A DNA stretch of 64,000 bases from Thermus scotoductus DSM 8553. GTDB lineage: Bacteria; Deinococcota; Deinococci; Deinococcales; Thermaceae. This document shows positions 1 to 8,461 of the stretch, one piece after another; the first letter of the stretch is position 1; each line of letters starts with the position of its first letter. The notes beneath the pieces are model-generated. The model saw only the letters and a program-made list of their open reading frames with translations. It searched no databases and was not told the DNA's origin. The stretch covers positions 1 through 64,000 of the forward strand of contig NZ_KB905735.1 of assembly GCF_000381045.1 (NCBI RefSeq). Direction: 5' to 3'. A program made the translations under genes and the position numbers.

Positions 1-124
1 CGGCGGCCAGGCGGACCATGGCGGCCCAGAGGCGGGTTTTCTTGTGGGTCTTCGGGTCCAGGGAGAGTTCCAGCAGGAGCCGGTCCTCCTCAGGGGTCAG
101 CTGGATCTGAAGAGGGGCTGCCAT
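1..124 (-). CDS. Possible IS630-type transposase N-terminus (partial)
   Basis: Reading from the ATG at 124 leftwards gives 41 residues that run off the window edge, beginning MAAPLQIQLTPEEDRLLLEL. The LTPEE start followed by an Arg/Lys-rich helix resembles the N-terminal helix-turn-helix part of IS630-family transposases common in Thermus, but only this short piece is visible. It lies 28 nt downstream of livM on the same strand. I saw no terminal inverted repeat in the short gap. It could equally be another small DNA-binding protein. Confidence 0.45.
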   Translation of the reverse strand, partial: MAAPLQIQLTPEEDRLLLELSLDPKTHKKTRLWAAMVRLAA

Positions 125-152
125 GTTGACATGATAAGGGGTTGGCACTTAG

Positions 153-1220
153 CTAGTAGGGTAGGGGCCAGGTGCGGAAGTAGTTGCGCATCCTTCCCCA
201 AAGCCCCACCAATCCCAGGGGTTCCAGGATCAGAAAGGCCAGGATGAGGAGGCCGAAGGCCACGTTGCGCCAGGCGGCCAGGGTGGCGGCGTACTGGGGG
301 CCAAGGGCCCCCACCAGGCTGTTCAGAACCTCAGGGATGAGGAGGACGAAGAAGGCGCCCAAAACCGCCCCCAGCACCGTGCCCGCCCCCCCTACGATGA
401 CCATGGCCAGGTACTGGATGCTCACCGTGAGGGGGAAGTACTCGGGGGTTACCGCCTTGTAAAGCTGGGTCAAAAGCCCCCCCGCCACCCCAGCGTAAAA
501 GGCGGAAAGGGCAAAGGCCATGAGCTTCACCCGCACCAGGTCCACCCCCGCCACCCTGGCGGAGAGGTCGTTGTCCCGCACCGCCATGAAGGCCCGTCCT
601 GCCCGGGTCATGAGGAGGCGTTTTCCGTAAAAGAAAAGGGGAAGGGTAAAGAAGAGGACCAGGTACCAAAGCTTCTCCGGCGTGTCCAATGCGAGGCCGA
701 AAAGCTCTGCCGGGGGTAGGGTCCTTCCCCGGATACCCCCGGTGACCCCTTCCCAGTTCTTGAAGACGTAATCGGCCAGGAACTGGAAGGCCAGGGTGGC
801 GATGGCCAGGTAGACCCCCTTGATGCGCAAGGAGGGAAGGCCCAGAACCAGACCCAAAAGGGCGGCGATTCCCCCTCCCAGGAGGATGCCCAGGAAGGCC
901 AAAGGGCCGTAAAGGTGGCTTGCGGTGTAGGCGCCTACCCCCATGAAGGCGGCATGCCCCAAGGAGATCTGTCCCGCACCGCCCACGAGAAGGTGGAGGC
1001 CCAAGGCGCTTAAGGCGCCAATGGCCACCAGGGTGGCCACGTACATGGGGTAGGGGGAGAGAAGGAAGGGTAGGAGCACGAGAAAAAGCAGGAAAACCCC
1101 CAAGGCCAGACGCCCCAAGGGCGTGCTGGCGTAGGCTTCGTCCTCCCGGTAGGTTTCCCGCACCGCCCGGGCGAAGCGGCGGCTAAAGGCATCGGTAAGC
1201 TGTTTGCTAAGAGGGTACAT
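153..1220 (-). CDS. livM: Branched-chain amino acid-type ABC transporter permease (LivM)
   Basis: Membrane permease of 355 aa, the second of two permeases in a LivFGHM-type importer. The chain is hydrophobic with about eight to ten predicted membrane segments. It has the LivM-typical stretch GLHLLVGGAGQISLGHAAFMG near residue 80-100 and the conserved EAA-like loop near SARVAGVDLVRVKLMAFALSA. The N-terminal 35 residues are polar and basic (a cytosolic extension). It begins 1 nt after the stop of the acyl-CoA synthetase gene, so translation is probably coupled. It is the last recognised gene of the operon. The substrate cannot be read from sequence; the embedded ligase raises the possibility of an organic acid rather than an amino acid. 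Confidence 0.9.
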   Translation of the reverse strand: MYPLSKQLTDAFSRRFARAVRETYREDEAYASTPLGRLALGVFLLFLVLLPFLLSPYPMYVATLVAIGALSALGLHLLVGGAGQISLGHAAFMGVGAYTASHLYGPLAFLGILLGGGIAALLGLVLGLPSLRIKGVYLAIATLAFQFLADYVFKNWEGVTGGIRGRTLPPAELFGLALDTPEKLWYLVLFFTLPLFFYGKRLLMTRAGRAFMAVRDNDLSARVAGVDLVRVKLMAFALSAFYAGVAGGLLTQLYKAVTPEYFPLTVSIQYLAMVIVGGAGTVLGAVLGAFFVLLIPEVLNSLVGALGPQYAATLAAWRNVAFGLLILAFLILEPLGLVGLWGRMRNYFRTWPLPY

Positions 1221-1221
1221 C

Positions 1222-3075
1222 CTAGACCTCCTGCACCTCTAAGGTGGCCTCGAGCCTCCCTTCTCCTTCCAGGTAGCGGATGGGAAGCACCACCTCCACC
1301 CTTCCGCCCTCGCCGTAGAGGGCCTGGATCACCGGGCCGTAGCGGGCCTCCACCACCTGGCGGCGCACCTTGCGGGTACGGGTGATCTCCTCGTCGTCGG
1401 GGTGGAGCTCCTTGGGAAGGATGGCGAAGCGCTGGATCTTGAGCTTTTCGGGAAGGGTCTGGTTCACCATGCGGATCTCCTCGGCGATCAAGGCCTTGAC
1501 CTCGGGCCGTTCCGTGAGGGATAGATAGGTGGTAAAGGGAATGCCCCGTTTCCTGGCCCAGTTCTGCACGTTTTCCGGATCCAGCTCGATGAGGGCCGTG
1601 ACAAAGGGTCTTCCGTGCCCCAGCACCACGGCCTCGCGGATATAGGGGGAGTATTTCAGGCGGTTTTCCATAAACTGTGGGGCAAAGCGGGTCCCATCCG
1701 CAAGGGCACCCACCTCCTTCACCCGGCCCAGGATCACCAGATGCCCCCTTTCGTCAAAGAAGCCCGCATCCCCGGTGCGGAAGAAGCCATCCTCGGTGAA
1801 GCTTTCCTCGGTGGCCTTCTCCTGGCGGAAATAGCCCTGGAAGACCTGGGGCCCCTTGACCTGGATCTCCCCTTCCTCGCTGATGCGCACCTCCGTGTGG
1901 GGCAGGGGTGGTCCCACGGTCTCCGGCGGGGCATCCCCGGTGGTGTGGGCGGTGGTGGCGGCTGCGGTTTCCGACTGGCCGTAGACTTGGCGGATGTCCA
2001 GGCCTAGGGCCCGGAAGAAGGTGAAGACCTCGGGGCCTAAAGGGGCACCCCCGGTGACGGCGATGCGGCAGGCGGCAAGGCCTAGCCTGGCCCTTAGGGG
2101 CCTGGCGATGAGGGGGTAGAAGAGGGCCCGCTTTAGGTTGAGCCAAAGGCTCACCTTCTCCCCCCGGAACTCGCGGCTCGCCCCTTCCAGAAGGGCTCCC
2201 ATCCCCACGCGGTAGAAGAAGGCCTTCAGGAGATCGGCATCCACCATGCGGCTTTGGATGAGGCTGGCCATGTCCTCCCAAAGCCTCGGGGGGGCCAGGA
2301 AGAAATCGGGCTGGACCTCTTTCAGATCTTCCCGGAGAGTGGTGGGGTCCTCGGGGAAGTGCACGGTGGATCCTTCCACCAGGCCTTGCACCACGGTGAG
2401 CATCTGTTCCCCGATCCAGGGGAGGGGCAGGTAGCTGAAGACCCAGGCCCCTTTCTGGAAGCCCAGGGCTTCCCGCAGGGCATAATGGCCGGCGAGAAGA
2501 TTCTGGTGGGAGAGCATGGCCAGCTTGCTCCTCCCCGTGGTGCCCGAGGTGGGGGCGAGGAGGGCCACCTCCTCGGGGCGGCGCTTTTTCAGGGCTTCCT
2601 CGCCCACCCTGGGATCCCCGAAGGCCTGGCTGAAGCGCCGCACCTTGCCCTGGAAGTGACGGGACATCCCCGCCTCCTCCCAGACCAGGACGAACTGCAC
2701 CAGGTGCAGGTGCGGGTAGACCTTGTCCAGCTGCTCCTCGTCGGAGACCACGATGCCCTTGGCCCCGGTGAACTCCAGGAAGTAGCCCACTTCCTCGGGC
2801 ATAGCGTCCGCGTAGATGCCCATGGGCAAGGCTCCCAAGGCTTGGGCAGCCAGCTCGGCCTCCACCCACTCGGGGGCGTTGTGCCCAAGAATGGCCAGGA
2901 CCTCACCTTCCCCCAGGCCCAAGGCCCATAACCCCCCGGCCAGGCTTAGGGTGCGGTCCAAAAGGTCCTTCCAGGAGGTCTTCTGCCAGACCCCAAGCCG
3001 CTTCACCCTAAGGGCTGGGGCCTCTGGCTCCCGGCTAGCATGCTGGTACAGGTAAGCGAGCAACGTTCCTTCCAT
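1222..3075 (-). CDS. AMP-forming acyl-CoA synthetase (long-chain fatty acid-CoA ligase type)
   Basis: Adenylate-forming ligase of 617 aa that would activate a carboxylic acid to an acyl-AMP and then an acyl-CoA thioester. Visible motifs are the phosphate-binding TSGTTGRSK loop near residue 175, VYGQSETAAA near 365, and the GYFR...GFFRTGDAG...ILGRVKE block near 410-455. The length and the insertion before the C-terminal domain fit the long-chain/AMP-dependent synthetase group. It lies between livG and livM in the transporter operon (30 nt after livG, 1 nt before livM). This suggests that the imported compound, or its breakdown product, is activated to a CoA ester. The substrate is not known. 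Confidence 0.85.
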   Translation of the reverse strand: MEGTLLAYLYQHASREPEAPALRVKRLGVWQKTSWKDLLDRTLSLAGGLWALGLGEGEVLAILGHNAPEWVEAELAAQALGALPMGIYADAMPEEVGYFLEFTGAKGIVVSDEEQLDKVYPHLHLVQFVLVWEEAGMSRHFQGKVRRFSQAFGDPRVGEEALKKRRPEEVALLAPTSGTTGRSKLAMLSHQNLLAGHYALREALGFQKGAWVFSYLPLPWIGEQMLTVVQGLVEGSTVHFPEDPTTLREDLKEVQPDFFLAPPRLWEDMASLIQSRMVDADLLKAFFYRVGMGALLEGASREFRGEKVSLWLNLKRALFYPLIARPLRARLGLAACRIAVTGGAPLGPEVFTFFRALGLDIRQVYGQSETAAATTAHTTGDAPPETVGPPLPHTEVRISEEGEIQVKGPQVFQGYFRQEKATEESFTEDGFFRTGDAGFFDERGHLVILGRVKEVGALADGTRFAPQFMENRLKYSPYIREAVVLGHGRPFVTALIELDPENVQNWARKRGIPFTTYLSLTERPEVKALIAEEIRMVNQTLPEKLKIQRFAILPKELHPDDEEITRTRKVRRQVVEARYGPVIQALYGEGGRVEVVLPIRYLEGEGRLEATLEVQEV

Positions 3076-3105
3076 GTTTCCTCAAGGTCAGCCTGCATGG
3101 GCTTA

Positions 3106-3855
3106 CTACGCCTGCCCCAGATAGGCCTCCGCCACCTTGGGGTCCTGGCGTACCCCTTGTGGCGGGCCATGGTAGAGCACCTCTCCGTAGGAGAGAACCA
3201 AGACCCTGTCGGAAAGCTCCAAAACGGCCCTTAGGTCGTGTTCTACCCAAAGAAGGGTTACTCCCCATTCCTCCTGGGCATCCAGGAGGAAGCGGGCCAG
3301 GTCCTGCTTTTCCTCGAGGGACAGACCGGCCATGGGCTCGTCCAGGAGGAGGAGTTTGGGCCGACTGGCCAGGGCCCGGGCCACCTCCACCCGCTTTTGC
3401 AGCCCGTAGGGAAGCATGCCCGCAGGGGCGTGGCGGAAGGGGGAGAGGTGGAGGTAGTCCAGAACCTCCTCGGCCCAAGCCCTAATCTGCCATTCCCGCT
3501 GGGCCCGGGGGAGGGCCAGGGGGTAGGTGGACAGGGCTAGCTCGGCCCCTAGCTTCACGTTATCCAAAACGCTCATGCCCCGGAAGATCTCCAAGCCTTG
3601 GAAGGTGCGGGCCAGGCCCATCCGGGCCCTTTCCTGGGGGCTTTTCCCCCGGAGGTTTTGGCCCAGGAAGGTTACCTCTCCCTCGTCGGGCTCGTACACC
3701 CCGGAAAGGACGTTCAAGAGGGTGGTTTTCCCTGCCCCGTTGGGCCCGATCACCGCGAAGAACTCCCCCTCAGCTACGCGGAACTCCACCCCCACCAGGG
3801 CCTTGACCCCCTTGAAGGCGAGGTGGAGGTTCTTGGCCTCGAGGATCACACCCAT
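3106..3855 (-). CDS. livG: Branched-chain amino acid-type ABC transporter ATPase (LivG)
   Basis: ATP-binding subunit of 249 aa. The Walker A motif GPNGAGKTT (Lys43) is followed by the Q-loop and a signature region reading LPYGLQKRVEVARAL, which differs from the usual LSxGQ/LSYGQQ, then Walker B LLLLDEP and the MAGLS D-loop typical of LivG. The switch His is in WVEHDL. Its start overlaps the end of livF by 10 nt. It pairs with LivF to drive the LivH/LivM pore. Confidence 0.9.
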   Translation of the reverse strand: MGVILEAKNLHLAFKGVKALVGVEFRVAEGEFFAVIGPNGAGKTTLLNVLSGVYEPDEGEVTFLGQNLRGKSPQERARMGLARTFQGLEIFRGMSVLDNVKLGAELALSTYPLALPRAQREWQIRAWAEEVLDYLHLSPFRHAPAGMLPYGLQKRVEVARALASRPKLLLLDEPMAGLSLEEKQDLARFLLDAQEEWGVTLLWVEHDLRAVLELSDRVLVLSYGEVLYHGPPQGVRQDPKVAEAYLGQA

Positions 3856-4625
3856 CGCTTCCTCCTGCGGTAGCGCTTGGACTGGCGGAAGCCCACCTCT
3901 TCCTTGCCCAGGTAGAACTCCAACACATCCTGGTCCTCCTGGGCAGCTTTGGCATCCCCCTCAAACACCACCCGGCCCCGCTCCAGCACGTAAACCCGGT
4001 CCACGATGGAGAGGGCCGCCCGGGCGTTTTGCTCCACCAAGAGGAGGCTCAGGTTTTTCTCCCGCCTTAGGGCCTCCAGGGTGCGCATCACCTCTTCCAC
4101 CAGCTTGGGGGCGAGGCCCAGGGAAGGCTCATCCACCACCAGCACCTTGGGCCGGGTGAGAAGGGCCATCCCCAGAAGGAGCATCTGCTGCTCGCCCCCC
4201 GAAAGGTAGCCCGCCTGCTCGTGGCGCCTTTCGTAAAGCCGGGGAAAGCGGGCGAAGACCTCCTCCATGCCCTCTTTGAGCTCCCGTGGGGAAAGGCGGT
4301 GTCCCGCCGCCACCAGGTTCTCCACCGGGGTCAGGTAGCGGAAGATGGGGCGCCCCTCGAGGACCGCGGTAAGCCCAAGGCCCGTGATGCGCACCGGGTC
4401 CAGGTGGGTGGTGTCCTCCCTGAAGAGGCGGACGTGCCCGTCCAGCACCCGCCCTTCAAACTGGGATAGCAGGCCGGCTACGGCCCGCACCAAGGAGCTC
4501 TTGCCGGCCCCGTTGGGGCCCAACAGGGCCACCGCTTCTCCCTCCCTGACCTCCAGGGAGACCCCATCCAGGGCCAGGATCACCCCCCGGTAGACTACCT
4601 TGAGGTTCTCTACAGCTAGGATCAT
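3846..4625 (-). CDS. livF: Branched-chain amino acid-type ABC transporter ATPase (LivF)
   Basis: ATP-binding subunit, 259 aa from the chosen ATG at 4625. The upstream in-frame start at 4682 would add 19 residues without family character, so I rejected it. Walker A GPNGAGKS (Lys42), signature LSGGEQQML and Walker B VLVVDEPSLGLAP are all intact. The C-terminus ends in an unusual very basic tail (RYRRRKRWV), produced by reading 10 nt into livG. It acts with LivG as the ATPase heterodimer of the importer. Confidence 0.88.
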   Translation of the reverse strand: MILAVENLKVVYRGVILALDGVSLEVREGEAVALLGPNGAGKSSLVRAVAGLLSQFEGRVLDGHVRLFREDTTHLDPVRITGLGLTAVLEGRPIFRYLTPVENLVAAGHRLSPRELKEGMEEVFARFPRLYERRHEQAGYLSGGEQQMLLLGMALLTRPKVLVVDEPSLGLAPKLVEEVMRTLEALRREKNLSLLLVEQNARAALSIVDRVYVLERGRVVFEGDAKAAQEDQDVLEFYLGKEEVGFRQSKRYRRRKRWV

Positions 4626-4681
4626 GCTTTGGCAACCTCCATGCCCACGGAGTTTGGAGAAGGGTTCTCCCTGGGTTCCCA

Positions 4682-4699
4682 CCCTGGCGTCAGCCAGGG
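4682..4699. promoter_or_regulatory. Intergenic hairpin between livH and livF
   Basis: CCCTGGC and GCCAGGG form a perfect 7-bp stem around a GTCA tetraloop in the 84-nt gap between livH and livF. No U-tract follows on the minus strand, so it is more likely an mRNA stability or processing structure than a terminator. Confidence 0.4.
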
Positions 4700-4709
4700 C
4701 GGGGTGGTG

Positions 4710-5585
4710 TCACGCCCTCTCAATCTGCCGCTCGCCCAATAGCCCATAGGGCCTCACCAGAAGGACCAGGAGCACCACCACGAAGGGCAGGGCCTCGGTG
4801 AAACCGGGAAGGAGGGGTTCCAGATAGCGCTGGGAGAGGGCCTCGAGGACCCCAAGGATCAACCCCGCCAAAAGCGCTCCCCCCACCGAGTCCAATCCCC
4901 CCAGGATGGCCACGGGGAAGACCTTTAGTCCCAAGAAGACCAGGTTGGGCCCTACCCCGCTGGCCGCAGCCAGAAGGGCCCCGGCGAGGGTGGCCAGGAG
5001 GGCGGAGATCCCCCAAACTCCCGCCAGGATGCGGGCGGTGGGGATGCCCAGGGCCAGCGCGGCCACCTCCCGCTCGGAGATGGCCCGGACCAGGATGCCG
5101 TAGCGGCTCCGCCTTAAGGCGAAAAGGAGGCCCAAGCCCAGGGGCAGGGCCAGGAGCAGATTCCAGACGGCCCGGGAGGAGACGAAAATTCCCCCAGCCT
5201 GAAACCCCAGGTTGGGGAGGCTTCCGGAGAGGTACTTGAGGTCCGGACCCCAAAGGAGCTGCACCACCCCGTCCAAAGCGGCCGCCAGGCCGATGGTGGC
5301 CATGATCACCGCCACCACGCTCCTGCCCAAAAGCGGTCGCACGAAACCCCGTTCCACCAGGAGTCCAAAGAGGAAGGCGAGGGGCAAGGCAGCCAGTATC
5401 GCCAGGGGTAAGGGGAGGAAGAGGGCGAAGGTATAGGTCAGGTAAGCCCCCACCAGGAGGAACTCGCCGATGGCGAAGTTCACCACGCTGGTGGCCCGGT
5501 AGACCAAGACGAAACCCAAGGCCAGAAGGCCGTAGAGGGCTCCGTTGGCTAGGCCGCCGATGAGATACGGTAGAAGGTCGGGCAT
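4710..5585 (-). CDS. livH: Branched-chain amino acid-type ABC transporter permease (LivH)
   Basis: Membrane permease of 291 aa. It has the LivH-typical opening GLANGALYGLLALGFVLVYRATSVVNFAIGEF (residues 11-43) and the C-terminal GGLDSVGGALLAGLILGVLE block. About eight membrane segments are expected. It is the first cytosol-to-membrane component after the binding protein, separated from it by 51 nt containing a strong hairpin. It partners with LivM at the operon end. Confidence 0.92.
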   Translation of the reverse strand: MPDLLPYLIGGLANGALYGLLALGFVLVYRATSVVNFAIGEFLLVGAYLTYTFALFLPLPLAILAALPLAFLFGLLVERGFVRPLLGRSVVAVIMATIGLAAALDGVVQLLWGPDLKYLSGSLPNLGFQAGGIFVSSRAVWNLLLALPLGLGLLFALRRSRYGILVRAISEREVAALALGIPTARILAGVWGISALLATLAGALLAAASGVGPNLVFLGLKVFPVAILGGLDSVGGALLAGLILGVLEALSQRYLEPLLPGFTEALPFVVVLLVLLVRPYGLLGERQIERA

Positions 5586-5599
5586 AGGCGTGTTGGGCT

Positions 5600-5626
5600 G
5601 CCCCCAGGCACGGGAAGCCTGGGGGC
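5600..5626. promoter_or_regulatory. Strong hairpin between binding-protein gene and livH
   Basis: GCCCCCAGGC and GCCTGGGGGC form a perfect 10-bp stem with a 7-nt loop directly after the binding-protein stop. There is no U-run on the minus strand, so partial termination or 3'-end protection of the binding-protein mRNA is more likely than full termination. Such a structure would favour high expression of the soluble receptor over the membrane parts. Confidence 0.55.
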
Positions 5627-5636
5627 GGAACAGGGG

Positions 5637-6821
5637 TCAGGCCAGCTTGATCCAGTCGGTGATGGCGTTGAAGCGCCCGTCCTTCACGCTGGCCCGGTAG
5701 AGCTTGGTATAGGGGAGGCGGTGGTTCACGAACTGGAAGCCCCGCGTTAGGCCCATGGCGTTATAGTCCCCGATCTTCTCCAGTTGCTCCACCAGCCCGG
5801 CCCGGGTGAGCTTTCCCGCCTGGGCTGCCCGGCGCATGGCCTCGGCGATGGCCAAGGCCACGGCCACGCTCCCCATGTAGTAGGTGGGCCGGTAGGAGGT
5901 GTCCCGTCCCTTTTTCTGGCGGAACTTCCTTAGCTCGTTCACCGCCGGCACCAGGGTGTCGTACCAGTAGGCGTTGTGGTAGGTCACGGTGAAGCCCTCG
6001 GCGGCGGGGCCTGCCCGCTGGATGAGGGCCAGCTCTGCCGAGTAGTAGGTGCCCATGAACTGGGCCCTTAAGCCTTGCTCCCTGGCGGTGCGGAGGATCA
6101 AGGGTTCCGCGGAAAGGACGTAGCCCTGGAGGATCACGAAGTCGGGATTGGCCCGGCGCAGGTTGAGGACCACGGGGGTGGCGTCCGTGAAGGCCGGGGG
6201 CGTGACTTCCTCGTGGACTATCTCCATCCCTAAGGCCTTGGCCCGCTCCTTGGCGTAGGGGATGGGATCGCGGCCGAACTCCGTGTTGGAGTAGACCAAG
6301 GCGATGCGGGCCCGGCCCTTTTGCAGGCGTATCTGGCGTAGGAGGGCCTCCATCATGTCGTTGTACGTGGGCCCGAAAACGAAGATGGTGGGGTAGGTCT
6401 TGGGATCGGCCAGCTCGTTGGCGAAGCTGGTGGCGGAGTAGGGAAGGCCCATGCGGGCGATCTCCGGGGCCAAGGCTTTGGAGAGCCCCGTGGAGTCCCC
6501 GTATACGAAGAGGAGCTCATCGGGGCGTTCCCGGGATACCACCCGGTTGAAGGCGGCCGTGCCCTTGGCCACGTCGTAGCCGGTATCCTCCACAATGAGC
6601 TCCAGCTTGCGGCCACCCACGCCCCCCAGGACCTCGTTCACGTAGTCCACCCCATCCACGAAGCCTTCGCGAGAGGCGTTACCTGCAAAGGCGAAGGGTC
6701 CTGTGAGGGGAAGGAGTGTGGCCAGCTTCACCGGTCGAGCCTGGGCGGTGGCGATATAGGGCATGCCCACCGCGGCCAATGCACCTACACCCAGCTTCTT
6801 CAAAAACTCCCTGCGCTTCAT
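5637..6821 (-). CDS. ABC transporter substrate-binding protein (Leu/Ile/Val-binding family), Tat-type signal
   Basis: Periplasmic receptor of 394 aa in the type I periplasmic-binding (Leu/Ile/Val) family. The ATG at 6821 is preferred because AAAGGAGG lies just upstream. An earlier start at 6875 would add 18 residues in front of the signal peptide. The N-terminus reads MKRREFLKKLGVGALAAVG, a twin-arginine motif followed by a hydrophobic core and an ATAQA cleavage site, so export may be by the Tat route. The mature part begins with VKLATLLPLTGPFAFAG, typical of this family. First gene of the liv operon, with its own promoter at 6854-6882. Confidence 0.9.
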   Translation of the reverse strand: MKRREFLKKLGVGALAAVGMPYIATAQARPVKLATLLPLTGPFAFAGNASREGFVDGVDYVNEVLGGVGGRKLELIVEDTGYDVAKGTAAFNRVVSRERPDELLFVYGDSTGLSKALAPEIARMGLPYSATSFANELADPKTYPTIFVFGPTYNDMMEALLRQIRLQKGRARIALVYSNTEFGRDPIPYAKERAKALGMEIVHEEVTPPAFTDATPVVLNLRRANPDFVILQGYVLSAEPLILRTAREQGLRAQFMGTYYSAELALIQRAGPAAEGFTVTYHNAYWYDTLVPAVNELRKFRQKKGRDTSYRPTYYMGSVAVALAIAEAMRRAAQAGKLTRAGLVEQLEKIGDYNAMGLTRGFQFVNHRLPYTKLYRASVKDGRFNAITDWIKLA

Positions 6822-6853
6822 CGTACGCCTCCTTTCGGGTTGTAGTCGGCGAA

Positions 6854-6882
6854 AAGATACCATGCCCGAAGCCACCCGTCAA
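6854..6882 (-). promoter_or_regulatory. SigA-type promoter of the liv operon with flanking inverted repeat
   Basis: On the minus strand TTGACG (6882-6877) and TATCTT (6859-6854) are separated by exactly 17 nt, a near-consensus vegetative promoter 32 nt upstream of the binding-protein start. An exact 7-bp inverted repeat, CCCGAAG (6865-6871) and CTTCGGG (6886-6892), brackets the -35 box and could be a repressor site. Confidence 0.65.
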
Positions 6883-6910
6883 GTCCTTCGGGAAGGTCTA
6901 GGATGAAAGC

Positions 6911-8359
6911 ATGCGTTGGCACACCGTTTACCGCCGCTTTGTCCTGGGCCGCCACTACCGCTTTGCCCGCGAGGCCCTGGTGCCCCATTTCTTTGATGCC
7001 CTGACCGCCTACGCCATGGAGCTTTCCCGGTTGGGCATTCCCAGGGCGGAGGAGGCGGTGGCGGCCCTAAGGGAACTCCGTACCCTTCCGCTTCCCAGCT
7101 TCACCGGTGAGGTGGAGGATGTCTTCTTCTCCATCTACGCCCAGCTTTCCGAGCACTGGGGGGAGGAGGTGGCGGGGGCCATACGCCGGGGGCTATCCCG
7201 GAACGACCTGGACCTCACGGCCTTTCGCGCTTACCTGAGGGACCGGGTGTTGGCCTTGCTGGGGGATTTCCTCCGCCTGCGGGAGGTGCTTTTGCGGGTG
7301 GCGGAAACCCATGCTGGGGTTCCTCTGGTCCTGCGCACCCATCACCGGCCGGCCCAGCCCTCCACCCTGGACCATTACCTTCTGGGGGTAGCGGCCCTTT
7401 TGGAGAGGGATTTCCGCCGCCTGAGGCAGGCTTTGGATACCTTGGACCGCTGCCCTTTGGGGGCCAGTGCCCTGGCGGGGAACCCCTATCCTGTGGACCG
7501 GCGGCGGCTCGCCGCCCTTTTGGGTTTTGCGGGACCGGTGGAGAACACCTTGGATGCCGTGGCCTCTGGGGATTATGCCCTGGAGCTGGCCTCGGCCCTG
7601 GCGGGACTGGGCACCAGCCTCTCCCGTTTCCTCACCGACCTGCTGGCCCTGGCGGAGCGGGGGGCCTTCGTGGTAGGGGAGGGGTTGGCCCAGGGTTCCA
7701 GCTTTATGCCGCAAAAGCGGAATCCCGTGGTGCTGGAGCACGCCCGCATCTATGCGGGCCAGCTGGTGGGTGGAATGGGTACCTTAGCTTTCCTAAACCA
7801 CAATACCCCCTTCACCGACTTGAACGACCACTCCACGGGGGTACTGGAGCCTTTGACGGCCCTTTTGGGAAGCGCCGAGGCGGCGTTGGAGCTTACCCGG
7901 GTGGCCCTCGAGGAAAGCCAGTTTGAGCCAGCCCTCCTCCTGGAGGAGCTCTCCCCGGAGGTCCTGGCCTCGGAGGCGGTGGACCTGTTGGTGCGCAAGG
8001 GGGTGCCCCTTGCCGAGGCGTACCGGCGGGTACAGGGCGCCCTACCCGGGGTCCGGCCCGAGCTCTTAGGGGTGGAGCGGGAGGAACTCATCGCCTGGAT
8101 GAGCCTCGAGGGCTTTTTCGCCCGCCGGGAAGTCCTGGGGGGTGTGGGGCCCAAGGCCCGGGCGGAGGCGATGGCCCGGGCCAGGAAGCGGCTTAAGGAA
8201 GACCGGAAGGCCTTAGTGGCCCTGAGGGCTCGGGTGCGCCTGGCCAGGCGCCTGTTGGCCAAAGGGCCTGAGGGTTTCCAGGCGGAGGAAGGCGAGAAGG
8301 CTACGGATCAGCAGGGGCAGGTAGAAGGCCAGGAGCACCAGGAAGAGCCCCGGGGCTAG
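6911..8359 (+). CDS. Lyase of the argininosuccinate lyase/fumarase superfamily
   Basis: Protein of 482 aa with the superfamily signature [11 protein letters not shown] at residues 262-272. An upstream TH-rich segment, [10 protein letters not shown] near 138-147, matches the first conserved active-site region of argininosuccinate lyases. This group removes fumarate, or a related group, from a substitution product by beta-elimination. The overall sequence diverges from canonical ArgH, so the substrate is open. The last ~30 residues are low complexity (Glu/Gln/Gly) and lie antisense to a small membrane protein gene, so the natural C-terminus may be an artefact of a lost stop. A -10-like TAGGAT lies 6 nt before the ATG. 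Divergent from the liv operon. Confidence 0.75.
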   Translation: MRWHTVYRRFVLGRHYRFAREALVPHFFDALTAYAMELSRLGIPRAEEAVAALRELRTLPLPSFTGEVEDVFFSIYAQLSEHWGEEVAGAIRRGLSRNDLDLTAFRAYLRDRVLALLGDFLRLREVLLRVAETHAGVPLVLRTHHRPAQPSTLDHYLLGVAALLERDFRRLRQALDTLDRCPLGASALAGNPYPVDRRRLAALLGFAGPVENTLDAVASGDYALELASALAGLGTSLSRFLTDLLALAERGAFVVGEGLAQGSSFMPQKRNPVVLEHARIYAGQLVGGMGTLAFLNHNTPFTDLNDHSTGVLEPLTALLGSAEAALELTRVALEESQFEPALLLEELSPEVLASEAVDLLVRKGVPLAEAYRRVQGALPGVRPELLGVEREELIAWMSLEGFFARREVLGGVGPKARAEAMARARKRLKEDRKALVALRARVRLARRLLAKGPEGFQAEEGEKATDQQGQVEGQEHQEEPRG

Positions 8360-8428
8360 GAGGTACAGGAGCCCGCTTCCCCCCATGACCAAGGCGAACC
8401 AGGCGGGGTGAAAGAAACGAGCACTCAT
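8213..8428 (-). CDS. Small membrane protein, unrecognised
   Basis: 71-aa hydrophobic protein starting at the ATG at 8428 ([15 protein letters not shown]). It has two likely membrane helices around residues 10-28 and 30-50 and a Pro/Gln/His-rich tail. It follows the epimerase gene by 33 nt on the same strand. Its start codon and GGGGGG Shine-Dalgarno-like run lie within one arm of a perfect hairpin, so translation may be gated. Its 3' part overlaps the lyase gene on the other strand by 147 nt, so one of the two gene ends is probably misplaced. No family recognised. Confidence 0.5.
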   Translation of the reverse strand: MSARFFHPAWFALVMGGSGLLYLLAPGLFLVLLAFYLPLLIRSLLAFLRLETLRPFGQQAPGQAHPSPQGH

Positions 8429-8461
8429 ACCCCCCATCATCTGATAGGGGTGGGGGGTATG
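8426..8461. promoter_or_regulatory. Perfect 11-bp inverted repeat after the epimerase gene
   Basis: CATACCCCCCA (8426-8436) and TGGGGGGTATG (8451-8461) are exact reverse complements separated by 14 nt. In minus-strand mRNA the hairpin begins immediately after the epimerase stop, and its second arm contains both the G-run and the ATG of the small membrane protein gene. It could act as a weak terminator or as a lid over that ribosome site. Confidence 0.6.
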
